64,000 nt of DNA from positions 13,594,258 through 13,658,257 of the forward strand of contig JANCRA010000014.1 of the NCBI GenBank assembly GCA_024362935.1, given 5' to 3'. Below, in pieces: positions 1-12,400 of the stretch. The position numbers and the translations under genes are program-made. The stretch is from Setophaga petechia (taxonomy: Eukaryota; Chordata; Aves; Passeriformes; Parulidae). The notes beneath the pieces are model-generated. The model had not been told where the DNA came from and made no database searches. It saw nothing but the letters and a program-made list of their open reading frames with translations. Every line of letters starts with the position of its first letter. Within the stretch, counting starts at the first letter, position 1.

Positions 1-3000
1 ATGCCTTAAGAGAGCATCAAGGAAAACACTGCACATCAGCATTACCTGACAGCAGCACCTCAGCTCTCATTCAGGACCCCATCTAGAGTCCTTACCAACA
101 GCCACTGATCCTCATTGTGCAGCTCACTGCTCCATGGCTAAATCCCATTCCTCTGCTGCAAACACTGCCTTAGTCACACACCTCCTGTTGTTCCAGCATG
201 TCTCTCTGCTTTTGTTGAACTGCTATTTTTGTACATAATAAATTCAAAGACATAAATACTGGCAAGTCTAGGAAGCTTGACCCTGCATGCTATTCCTGCA
301 ATTCAGACTGCAATTTCAACACTATTTGATAATCTGAGATGCATATTTCAAAGCAAAACTGAGTTTTAAGCCAGCTGCTTTTGTTCTATACCACGATTTT
401 ACTGCCTAACAAACACGAATGTATTTATTTCACCTAGCTCTGTATACAGCAGAAGAGACAAACTCCTCAGAAACAAATCAGGGAATTTAAGGCCACCTGC
501 CCCATTAAAGGAATCAGAAACTCTCTTCTATATCTGATCCAATGACTGGATCCTGTTTTATGATCTGTAACAATAACAAACTCCAGACCTTTTCTAAAAA
601 TGTTAAACTAAATTCTGTCACTATCTAATTTTCTGTAAAAGCAGTGATGTCCAAAATGTAATTAACAACTCTAACTTTTTCTTTGAAGGAAAAAGCCATC
701 TCTGTTTATCATCTTTAAACAGGTGCTGACTATGAGGAATCTATGCAGACACAAGTAATTAAGATTTCCACTAACAATGACAAATTGTGTTCCTTACCTT
801 CCCCAGACTCACAGCCATAAACCACAGTACAAGCTAAATGGCATATTCATCTAAAACAAGACACCTAAATTCAGGTTTCCAGAAACAGAACTTCTCATTA
901 GGACAGCAGCTTAATCATCTTACAGTTTGAGACAAGTTGGCAAAATAAACTAAAAGGTCAAAAAGTGCCCTCAGCAGAGCTCCAAAGGGCACTGCAGGAA
1001 CCACCTGCTGCTCTGCTATTACAGGTCTGCTTACACAAAAGCAGCATGGTATTGAGTTGTTTTACCATTTAAAAATGGTAATACTAAAAATAAACAACAC
1101 ATAACCCTCCCCAAGTAACCAAAAATAAGTTCAAAAAACAACCAACCAAAAAAAGATTGTTCGTAAAATTTTCCAAGCAGAATCTGCAGCTTCTCAAAGA
1201 TCACAATGTTCTTCAGGAATCTGTCTTTGCCAGTTCCCAAAATAAAACAAAGTCTCACATGTAAATAATGGATTTGTAAGAAAATGGACTCCTAAGAAAA
1301 CATACTGACAATGAACTATTAAATGTAATTCAAGATTCCATGTTAATAGACATTTCATGGCACAAAGATTAGACTGCTGCCTTCTACAGATGTAATGAAA
1401 ATGAGAGAATACAAAAGTGAAACTTCCTCAACATGTAGCAAATTTTCATCTCCTCACAGAACAGATTTAAATTAAACACTAGCAACACAAGTCTTAAACC
1501 CAAAGATTTCTAGCCACACTTACTGACCAAGATAGAAAAATAGAAGCCTAACATTTTAAAGTAGTTTTTAACATTGATTTCCTGAATTGCTACAGAGATA
1601 TAAAAAAGAGCATCAGCATGATGGACAAAGTTTCAAGTCTGTGGGTAATTAAAAGGATAATAACATTCTTTCTTTCTCATCTGACTCAGCAGCAGATGCT
1701 TCAGCACACAACAGACAGACTCAGAATTCTTTTAGCCCCTCCAAAGTAAAAACCCCCAGGACTGCATTAAGGTAGAGAAGGATGGGATTGCTGACAACAG
1801 TTCACATTCAAAGCCAGCCATAACATGAAACTGCTCCCTAAAAGCAACATTCCACTGTCAAACTTAAATCTTATGCACCAAACTATTAGGAAGTGTTTCT
1901 TTAGGAAGGGAACAATTTCCTGGGACCCTAACCCTGTTTACACTTACTTACATGCTTAAATTTAATGCTATGTGCATTTCTCCCCACAGCACCAGAAAAG
2001 TTCTCTTTCTACAAAATAATTACATTCCATCATTTGTGATCTACAATAACAATGTGTACTTGAAACACTTGAAGGTGAGGTGCTCATGCAGGAATATTTA
2101 GATAAATTAACATGGAAAAAATAACACTTTAAAAATTAATCTGTATTCAAGCCAAACTTCTCAGAACATTATACCTTTTTGACCTCCTACAGAAGTCATT
2201 TCAGAAATTTCTCACTGCAGCCTGCAGAGCTGGAAGCTCTCTAAGGTCAGCAGAGCTCAGACCTGAGTACCTGCAGTCACTCCACCCTGGACTGATGCTC
2301 AGCAGATTTCATGTGGCAGTTCACATTGACCACTATGGTCAAACTTGCATTTAATTTAAAACCAAGTGTTTCATCCACAAGGAGTGTAACAAACTGCTCA
2401 GTATTGCTGGCTCATGGAAATATTTAAGTATGCTTAAAGCCTTGATTTCAACATAAATACAATTCTCATTTCATCACTTTTAGTTATGTAATACTACCTG
2501 TCCTAAATCTCCCTTTGGGTCTGAATTAGACAAATTGTTTTTTACTCTGGGCTTCAACTGCTGTATCATGATCTGATGTCTTAGTGCACAGTTGCTGCAT
2601 TGTATTCTCAAGGCAGTTGCACTAAAATAGGAAGGAGAGTTCCACATATTTTTGTGACTTCTAGAATTTCTTGTAGTGTCAAAAGACTCGAGCAGTGTCT
2701 CATAAATCTGAGCTGGTGTTTCAGTGAAGTATCAGCCAGCATGGCTGTGCACAGGGATGACTCCCCAGAGAGCTCTGAAAACGCTGGAGCTCCCTGTGCA
2801 CACTCAACACCTGACACAAACCAACATTCCTGCACTCACCAGCTCCTCCAGAGAGCTCAGGATCTCAGGAGCAAGGGAGGCACTCCCAGCTGCCCCTGCA
2901 TTTCAGGGGGGCATTTCTGGAAGTGCTGAGCCCAGGCTGAGAGAGCCTCCAGCTGTGCAGGGCAGTGCCCTCCCTTCCCAGAGCCACTGCCACAGGGGCA

Positions 3001-5530
3001 AACCCCTCAGCTTCACAAAGCCTTGAGAACAGCTGCCCTCCCTGGAGGAACAGCCTGGCTGAACCAATGCCATGGTGCAAAGCCTGTGATTCCACCACCC
3101 AGTGTCCTGAACTCGTGCTACAGCCCAGGCAGAGGCACTCAGCTGGGTAAACACAGCACCATGGTAGGGTTTTGGCCATGCTCTGCTCAGGAATAAATTC
3201 TGTTTTAGCAAGCAAGGCAAGGCTGCACCTGCCCTCTCCCAGTCACAGCTCAAGGCACACCAATGCACTAACTGCAGTGCCAGTCTCACATCAGCAACAC
3301 ACAAATGCAGGCAGCAAAAATGACTTCTAGGAATTTTTATAGAGATAAAGAAAAAAAATTCCAGAAATTATTCTGAGTGAAACTGTTAAGGGATGAGAAC
3401 TTGATTAACTAATCTTCCAGAGTCATTCATTATATGAAATAAAAATTCATCATCATGATGCACAACTGCACAGATGTCCACTCATCAACAGGAGAAAAAA
3501 TGCCAAAGAAATCAATTTAGACTACAAATCCCATTATTTGCACCAACATGCAAGTATCTGGAGATATTTACAAGCTTTGTTTTGAACACTTAGTTCTTTC
3601 CAACCTATGGAATGAAAATAAAAGTATTTTTTAAAAGGCTCCTACTGTCATACACTCCCAGGAAATGACACACTGTAAAAACACACCAGGGTGTAAGCAC
3701 AGTGTTAGTACAAAATAAACCCACTTTGCAGATTGCACCATTCTGTACAAAGTTTCACAGCAGAGACACCTGTCCCTCAGACTCCTTTCATTAATACAGC
3801 TTTTCTTATGGACAGTTTTCACTTCAGAAGTACAAAGGCAACTCTTCACAGCTCATTTCTTTCTTAACTCCAAACTGGGTCAACCCAAAATGCCAGCATT
3901 TTGCTCCCTCCTGAAGCACTTGGGCTGCTATTTTCACTTAGCTTTGGTAAGTTGCAAGTCCAGAACTAATTTTAACAGTGTATAATTTTAACAGTGTAAA
4001 TACCTCAGTTGCAAGCACAGTGCTAATTTTAACATGGTAAATAACTCTCTCAGTGGATTGAGATGTCTAATACAGTTCCTTTTTGTTACTTGCCTTAAAA
4101 ATAAAGTGTTTCTTCTTATAGTACCATGAGTTGTGCTCTGAACCTACCTCTTGTCTATTTTACCAGAATGCTTGAAGAGCAGAACATCTCTTTTTATTCA
4201 GCAGCTGCATTAGACTCTGAACCACATTTTAGACACAGCTACCTACTTTGCAAACATGACTTGTCAAAGTTGCCATCCAGAAGGTGAAACAGCCAGGACA
4301 GCTGGTGCTGCTGAGCTGGGCCAGCACAGCCAAAGGCTCAGCACCCACAACCACAGCAGCATCAACAAGTCAGTGTTTGACTTCAAAGTCCATCAGAGCA
4401 CAGAAGGTAAAGAACACACACACGATATAAAAGGAAAGCATTGGTAAATGTCTTAAAAGCTCTGCCTTTAAATGTAGATGGGATGATTTAAACTGCAGGA
4501 TGGCTCATGGATTCACTCACTGCTGCTGTGAGAGCTCACTGCCTTTAAGCCAAACATTCAGAGAAAACCAAGCTGAACCTGCTCAAGCAAACACTGCCAA
4601 ATTCAATGTTCTTGTATTACAGTTTTCACAGACATTACAGTTATCCCAGAACACTCAACTCACCTCATCCTTTCCTCTCCTATCTCCAGACTAGAAAGAG
4701 ACCTGCCTTTACTGCTGAAGCAGTTACCTGGGTACTTTTGCTGTTTGAGAGTTTTGTGTTTAGCTCTCTTTCAGTGTGTTTGATGACTGGAAATGATAAA
4801 ACACTGTCTGTACACATGGGAAACAAGAGCAGACTAACTGAGGCTGAGAAATTACCAAAGCTTCAAGAGACTTTGAACAAGCACAGTCTTAAAAGGCACA
4901 TAAAAAGAATTCTAATTTCAGAGCCCTTCAAGCAGACAATTTCTTTAGTGTACAACAAAACAACCAGATTGAGTTCTGAGCTAGTAGGAACTACAGCCAT
5001 GCTTAGAGAAGAAGGGAAAGATTTGCATCAAAAAGCCTAGGAAGACATACACAAATCATAACTGCATCTCTAGGACATAAAACAGATGCAGTGAACTTGT
5101 CAATTACCAACTCAGCAGGCTGAAACTACTCAACTTATGTCCTCAGTCATAATTCAGCACTAAACGTGTACATACTAATATTGTCACACTATCTGCCAGG
5201 CTTTTGAAAACACGAGTCCTTCAAGAAGAATAAAACAGGAGAAAAAGCTGCTACATTAGCTTCCTAGTTGTTGGGGTAGATGAAACAGGAAAGCCTTATA
5301 AATATGATTGCCTGGCAAAAGATTTTGAGAATATAGAAACTATAAGCGAGATTGAAATGAAAGCAAATTTTGAGATCCCTCAGTTACTGAACAACGGGAA
5401 AACAATGGTGTGGCCAGCTGAAGGTGATCCCCTTTTGATGAAACAACACCCTCTGCTTGCAGACAGGTCCAAGGGTCAGAGCAGACCCTGCCAGCTTGGC
5501 AGAAGGGGTCCAAAAGAGGAGTTTTTAGGT
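1..5530. other. LONP2 intron 11 (partial), no exon recognised
   Basis: This is AT-rich intronic sequence with no LONP2 exon seen on the minus strand. Short ORFs around 2600-3300 lie in a slightly GC-richer patch, overlap on both strands and match no family I know. An imperfect repeat of TTTTAACAGTGTA-type units lies at about 3970-4040. Nothing else is supported. Confidence 0.6.
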
Positions 5531-5789
5531 AACGCAGTATGGTAATGTAGTGATTCTTATAGGTTGTATGGAAATGTTATAGGATTTGTATATTGTACTA
5601 GATTGGTTAGTGAGAATCAGAATATTCAACACAGAAGATGATTTATTGTATTGTAACGGGAACTTCGACCTCCTTTTTCCCTTCCCTTCTCTTCTCTTTG
5701 CTCTTTCCACTGCATCTTCCACTTCTTTCCACACTCTTAGTTCTCAGCCCTTTACTCTCTTACGTTCTACCCCTCTCTTCTCTTGGGCC

Positions 5790-5962
5790 ATTGGGGACAA
5801 TGGGGACACTGGGGACATTTGGAACACTGGGGTCACCCAGGGGTTAAAGAGGTCAGAAGGACATTGGGGACACTGGGGTCACTCAGGGGTCACAGGGACA
5901 TTGGGGACATTGAGGATACTCAGAGGTCACAGCGACATTGGGGACATTGGGGTCATTCAGCC
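5790..5962. repeat. G-rich minisatellite, 9-bp GGGGACATT-type unit
   Basis: Degenerate repeats of GGGGACA(T/C)T are arranged in higher-order units of about 37-46 bp that also contain (G)TCACNCAGGGGT. There are at least three higher-order units. It sits inside the LTR-like element. Confidence 0.85.
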
Positions 5963-5980
5963 GAGCTGTGGCTGGCAGCT

Positions 5981-6160
5981 CCCAGCAGGGCCCTGCACCC
6001 AGGCCCTTTGCAATAAACCCCAAATCCCAGCAGGGCCCTGCACCCAGGCCCTTTGCAATAAACCCCAAATCCCAGCAGGGCCCTGCACCCAGGCCCTTTG
6101 CAATAAACCCCAAATCCCAGCAGGGCCCTGCCCCCAGGCCCTTTGCAATAAACCCCAAGT
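5981..6160. repeat. Four 45-bp tandem repeats, each with AATAAA
   Basis: Four head-to-tail copies start at 5981, 6026, 6071 and 6116. The first three are essentially identical and the fourth differs at a few bases. Each has AATAAA (6012, 6057, 6102, 6147). Since 45 is a multiple of 3, the plus strand reads as a repeated QQGPAPRPFAINPKS. That is an effect of the period and not evidence of a protein. Confidence 0.95.
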
Positions 6161-6283
6161 TCCAGCCCTGGCTGCAGAGATCTCTTGTCTCCGTTCGTCC
6201 CGACCGTGCAACCCCGCACCCATTCTGACACCTAGTGACTCCATTAGAAGTTCCCTTTGTAACACAACATGCCAGATACACAC

Positions 6284-6417
6284 CTTCTCCTTCCCCCAGC
6301 TCAGCACGGTCTGGCTTTGCTTCTTTGTGCTGCCCTTCTGCCACCTTCACAGCCACTGCCCTGCAGATGGCTCCCAGCTTCCGGTCCAGGGCCCGCACTC
6401 CCGCCTCCCTGGTGTAC
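6284..6417 (-). CDS. LONP2: LONP2 coding exon 11 (sensor 2; last exon in window)
   Basis: This exon encodes residues 553-597 plus one base ([20 protein letters not shown] to AELGEGE). It has the sensor-2 Arg of GVRALDR and ends in the variable linker that leads to the protease domain. It is GC-richer than most other exons here. The acceptor AG is at 6418-6419 and the donor GTGTGT starts at 6283. I saw no reverse-strand match to the next conserved segment between 1 and 6283, so exon 12 should lie outside the window. Confidence 0.95.
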
Positions 6418-9400
6418 CTGTGGGGGACGAGAGCTCAGTGCAATGGACACTCCTCACTGAGCACACAGCCACACAAATGCCATGGCCAACAGACCACAGC
6501 CTTGGGCTGCTCCAGTACATAGGGAAAAAAGAGTTTGTTTGTATCAAAATAATCGTGGTTGCTGATAAAATTGTAGGTAAATTACTGAGTGGGAAGACAT
6601 GACTAACATCTGGTGCCAAACCCTCATGAAATGCTAAGCAATGTCCAATAGCACTGAGCTCTTCCTGATGCATAAAAATTAAAAGGAAGAATTATTTTAA
6701 AACTTAAAATATATAGCTCACTGGAAGTTGAGGAGCTGGCCATGAAAAAATATTTTGTTTTAGTCTATGAACTAAAAGGAAGCACCAGGCAGTAACATTA
6801 CACAAAACAGCCAAAATACTGGTCATAAAATACTTCAATTCATTGAATCAGTACACTTTTTCCATTGGAAATGAGCTGGTTTCAAGTTTCAAAGATGTTT
6901 TGATCAATACATTTGCTGTCATGTCTAACAAAAACCCCAGTTCTAATGAACAGAATCTATTTAAAAATCCTGTACTTTAATTTTTTAAGCCTAATTCAAG
7001 ATCTAAACAAATGTACCCATCAAGTCACAAGGGAAAAAAGGAAGCCTAATTTCCATTTTTTGTATGAAAATTATAGAAATACAACTTGGTTCTTTAAACT
7101 ACATGTTGTCTGCTGCCAGGACAATGGCTTCACACAGTGCAGCCACACCAGCCTCAGGTATTCCTGTTTATTCAGGGCCTTGGCAACTGTGTCAGCACAA
7201 CAGACTGTGAGCCACACCTGGAGAGCAGGAGCAAGGAATTCTCCACAGAAAGGATGTTCTCTAGAGAAGGCAAGAGCCAGGCAAAGAGCAATTCCATGAG
7301 CTACCAACTGCTGAACTGCTGAAGCTATTAAGGACAATACATATTAAGATATACTTGTATTACCACTTCATAAACTGATTTATAAAAGAAGGTATTTACA
7401 CTGAAAGCAATGAACAGATTTACCTGGTAATTATGCCCAGAGTGGTTACTTGGGGAATCTGTATTTGCTGTGGAGTCAGACCATGCAGTTCAAGCTGTTT
7501 AGGAATCAAGTGTCTATGTGCAATTTCAATTTTTTCTTCTTGCGTGTATCCTTCAAAAGAAAAAAAAAAAAAAAAGGCATGTATTTATTAATGATCTTTT
7601 TGCTTACATACTACAATAAAACCAAATTTCTTATCTTTTACAATTCTACCTGATTGAATTTAAGAAAAAACCTCCCCCCCAGCTATAATCTACAAGGCTG
7701 TTGGTATGATCCTTTGTGGCTATTCAAAACTTCACCCAAACAAGAAGAGAATTTTAGTGCTTCAAAGACCCCTTTCTCCACTGGAATCTTAAAAAGATGC
7801 ATCAGCCAAGTGTCCATTGGAATACAAAGGAATCAGTGAAGGAAAATATCATTACAGAATGTATCCATGTATCACCATAGACCTGGAACTGAATTTTCCT
7901 GAGTGCTAAATACTTTTAAATCATTTTCTTGAGTGCTAAAACAATGGTAAATAGTATTCTTGTGACAGAGGCCACAGCAGAGGCCTTTTAATGACCCCAG
8001 CCATGCACTCCAGATTCCTGGCAGGCTTTCCCTCAGGAGCTGCCTTTCCTTTCAGCAAGAACACCCCAGACTTGTTTAGGAGCTGCAGCAGCCATGCAAT
8101 GCAGGCACTGCAGTGTTACCTGGCACCTGGATAACCTCCATTCTGTCCAGCAGGGCAGGTGGGATTGTGGCTGTAGTGTTGGCTGTAGCTATGAAAAGCA
8201 CTTGGGACAGGTCAAAGGCTACGTTTAGGTAGTGATCAGTGAAACTGTGATTTTGTTCTGGATCCAAGACCTTAACAAGAGTGAACACAAAAAAGTCACA
8301 CAATTGTTCAATCAGAAGTAAATAAGATATGCACATTTTTATTATATCCCATTTGGGTCTGCCCCATCTGACTTTACAGTAATGAAATACATTATGGATA
8401 TCACTAAATCCTGGCCTTGCCTGGATTACCCTGTGACTCCATGCCACATCACATGTACAGTCCAAAAAGCCACTCCCCCCGAGTTGTTGCTGCCCTTTTC
8501 TAGAGGTGCTGCTGTGTTTCCCCAGCCATCAGGCACCTCCCCATGGAGCATCTCCAGGGCCTTTCACACATGGCAGAGTGGTCCTTCAAGCACCCACAGC
8601 AACCTTGGAAAAGCAGCTCATGTGGTCCCACAGAACAAGGAGAATTCTCCCAAGTAATCCCTGGCTCCAACCCTCACCTGCTGCTGGCAGCTCTTGTTAC
8701 TCTAAGCTTAGTTCTTACTCTCACAGCAGCCCATGAGATCGCCCCTATGAGACCAAGGGGGAGAACACAATCCCAGCCTCAGCTGCTGTCACAAAATCAC
8801 CTGCCCCACTCTTTCTGCTTTGCCCAGGTTTACTACTGAAGGAGGAGTACAAGTTCTTATTGCCCATGACATCCCAGGTGAGCCCTGGCCTTCCAAACAC
8901 AATCATTTTTCTTTGTGTTCCAAAACAACGCAGACAAAACTGAACAAGCACTGCAGAACAAAACCACAGTCTGACCAACCTCAAAAATCTACTGAACAAG
9001 CAGAACTAGGGCTTCACTAACTGTGTTCTCTTCCTATTGTTGTTAGTAGAACTTATGTGTGCTAATGCAACACTTGCCTAGGTTTAAGATTAGGTGCTAA
9101 ATATTCAATACATACACAGAACATGAGGGCACTGAGATGCTGTCTTGTAGATTTTTTTAACAGCACCATAAATGAGAAGTTCATTGTACACAGCAATGTA
9201 CTCCTGGCTCCTGTATCACCTGAGAACCACCTTTGCTTCACATCCCCTTGAAGTGCAGCCACACTCCTCCCTCCCACATGAGGAATGATCAATGCTACAC
9301 CCACACAAACAATTCTCATGTCACAAATAATGGGACCCATGCATCTCCTGAGAAACAGCACTCCACTGTCAAAATAACTTATCTACACCCAAATGAATGT

Positions 9401-12400
9401 ACACAACCTGAATTATAGCCAAGAACAGTGTTGATAATTAAAAAACAACAACTGAATTTGGGGACTTCTTTGATAGTTATAAAGAAACAATTCTGAATTT
9501 TCATTACTCTTCAATTCTCCTGAGGCTTTGAACAGTGAAAAATCTTTTCAAAGAATTAATGAACAGAACAAACTTAAAAAATTCTTCTCTTACAGAATGC
9601 CAGAATCACAGCTGACTTCCCTAAGAAACAGAATATATCTGGATTTTATTTTGAAGTGCTGCACAGATTTAAGAGCAGTTACACATTCCCCTTAATATTG
9701 AAATCTTAAAACATACTGAAGCACATGCTTGAATTCTGAACCTAGGGCTGAACTCAGTGAATGCCATTGGGCACTGGCTCTAAGCTATTCCAAAGCTTCT
9801 CTTACCCTCTTCAGCAAGAAGCTGCTGTCATTTACTCCCTTCTTTACAAACAAAGGCAAAAGGCCTTGAAGAATCCTGACAAGCCAAGTCCACTGATACA
9901 GAATTCAGAGCTGTGCCTTGCCTCAGCAGCCCCCCAGCCCAGCCCTGAGCCACAGGGAGACACAACAGGCAGGGAATGCAGGAACAGCAGCCACAAACTG
10001 GCTTCAAAACAAGCCAGGTCTATATCAAATATTAGCTTCCCACTCAAAGTCTACTCTTGCAAATTTTCTAAACTGTTTTAAATAGCTAATCCTAATTCAA
10101 CTTACTCCTGTTTTATTTTTATACTGATATTTCCACAGAATTCCAGTCTATCAGCTGAAGTGTTTGCAAGCCATTCCAAAGCTGCTGAAAAACAATGTAT
10201 TTTGACACAGTTATTTACATGCATGCTTCTCTCTCCTCCTAGTCTGCAACTAGAAATCCTTATGAACCTGCTAAGTGCCAAGCTGGTGATTAGAATGTTA
10301 TTTATGAAGATACACAAAATATTGATGCAAAAAATACCATCCAAAAAAGATAAAAGAAACTGTAATCCAAACTAACTCGGATTATATCTAAAAATGTGAA
10401 TTATCTGAGATTTTTTTACAAGGGCTGGAGATTCTCTGGACTCATAATTCCTTGTCATGGTAACTGTATTTCAGAATAAGATACAAAGCAATGTCCTGCC
10501 TCTGTATTTCAAACAGACTTTCCAAAGCAAATAGAACTGTTCTTCAGTTAGGTATCTGTGCTGAAGTTCAAGCTCAAAAGCTTTCCAAGATACTCAACTA
10601 ATACAGAAATATGAAGTACAAAAAGAACATTCAGTGCACAAAACATCTTGGCTAATTTATGACAGATAGCTCACATGCATACAAAGGCTTCTCTGTAACA
10701 GCTTTTATTACTACAAAATCCAGAATAAATTCCATGAACATTTAATTGCCTGGCTATGCTCCTGGTCCAATTTCCCTGCATACAAATAGTCACTATCAGG
10801 CACTTGGATCCATTTCTGTTTTCTCCTGGCTTTAACAGAGGTCATCTAAATTTAGACTAAAATATTCCTTTGTTAATGAACAGTAACTGGAAATAGGAAG
10901 GCATTCTGTCTTGCTGAAGCCACAGCTCTGCAGAAGCATTAGAACTAAACACATATCCAGCAATTAGAAAGCACCAAGCTTTGCTCCCAAGCTCACAGGG
11001 ATGGCAATTTTCTTCCTGAATATGCCCTGTTGTGGACAGCAAGAATTTAACACACCTACACATTCAGGAATAAAGGATGTGCCTTTCATACTTATGGTGA
11101 CCTTAGCAGAGGGCAGCAGTGTGAGCAGTAGGTGCAGCAGGGAGGTGACCACTGACTACTCCAGCACAACCCCCAGCTCTGCTCCCTCCACATGGACCTT
11201 CCAGCCACAGCAACCACGAGCAGCAGATGAAAATGAAGCTGTTCTGTCCAGCCATGAGACACCTGTCCATTAGAGAGGTAAAGCACCTGCTTTGGGATGT
11301 TTAGGCAGAGCAGTGAGATATGAAGATCTCACAGGGGAGCAGCCCCAGCCATGGTTAATAGAGCAATTACTTCTCCAGATGCAACTAATGGGCAATTAGC
11401 AGGGCTTACATAAACCCTGCAGCCCAGGCAGGCTGTGGGAAGTGAACCTTATGAGGTTTAGCTGGAAAAATCCATGACAGGAACAGAGCTGAATATCCCT
11501 GAGAATGTGGTTTTAAAAGATGGAAAACAGAAACATCTCAAAGCAGCAACCAAGTACCAGAATTCCAACACAACCAATTAAACAGGTATCAATTAAATTT
11601 CTTTGCCTTCACAAATGACATAATAGAAAATGACAATTGTTCTCCACTGAAGGGGAGGGAATGAAAAAAAAATTATAAAACCCAGCAAAGGCTGAACAAA
11701 ATTACCAATATTAATATGCAGATTGAGATTCATGATTGGAACACTCTTTCCAAGAAATGCCAAATCACTGTGTCTGCATAGCAAACAACAGCCAGCTAAA
11801 CAGAAAAATTTCATTTATCCATTCATTGACTAGAATTAGGACAGCTTAGTTCAAGTATCTAAAAGACAAATGACATGAGAGGTATCAGAAACTTAGAAAC
11901 AGAAAGCATTACACTTTCAGCAAAGTGTAAATAAAATACCTCAGAGGAATAGCACAAGGAATAATGTATTTATTACACTTCTCTGCTTGTTTTCTTTGCA
12001 CTTTGAGGCCCTTCATGCACCCTAAAAAGGTGTACTTGAGAAATGCACAGGTAAAGGACCATAACTGTCATTTTTTAGAGCTAAAGAAGTGAAGCCACAC
12101 TATTTGCTAGCACATTTAAATTACTACTAGTTCATGTCAACATGCAAAGATCAAAACAGAGCTCTCAAACCACAGCCTGTTCATACACTGATTTTCAAAG
12201 AACACGTTGGCCTTGTCAAAACAGTAATTTTCCACTATCTAGCAGGAAGAAAATAATGACGTTTGTAGGAAGTCAATTGACACTTCATTTGCAGAATGTC
12301 ATACAGCATCCAGATGAGCTCATGACACCTTAATTTAAGTAGCATTTTTCATATTTAAATCACTGCATTAAGCACTGTCAGTCAAGAGAGTCATTAGAAT

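Larger units (their letters stand above)
5535..6235 (+). mobile_element. LTR-like element (probable solo LTR of an endogenous retrovirus) in LONP2 intron 11
   Basis: The segment has the order of an LTR read on the plus strand: an AT-rich left part (5546-5660), a pyrimidine-rich stretch (5660-5790), tandem repeats, AATAAA signals and a GC-rich tail that includes GAGATCTCTTGTCTCCGTTC and ends near TTCTGACA (6232). This R-U5-like tail resembles avian retroviral LTRs. No internal gag, pol or env coding is present. I could not find clean target-site duplications, so the borders are approximate. It is antisense to LONP2. Confidence 0.5.

Noticed and set aside
2600..3304. Cluster of overlapping ORFs on both strands
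   Set aside because: These are short, mutually overlapping and without known motifs. There is no splice-phase link to LONP2, and none resembles its missing protease exons.
5586..6602. 338-codon plus-strand ORF
   Set aside because: It runs through the LTR-like element, the 45-bp array (a multiple of 3, so it stays open) and the antisense of LONP2 exon 11. There is no domain, and the exon on the other strand explains the conserved part.
6611..6623. TGGTGCCAAACCC resembling a retroviral primer-binding site
   Set aside because: It lies ~380 bp beyond the LTR-like end, on the far side of LONP2 exon 11, so it cannot belong to that element. It is probably chance.
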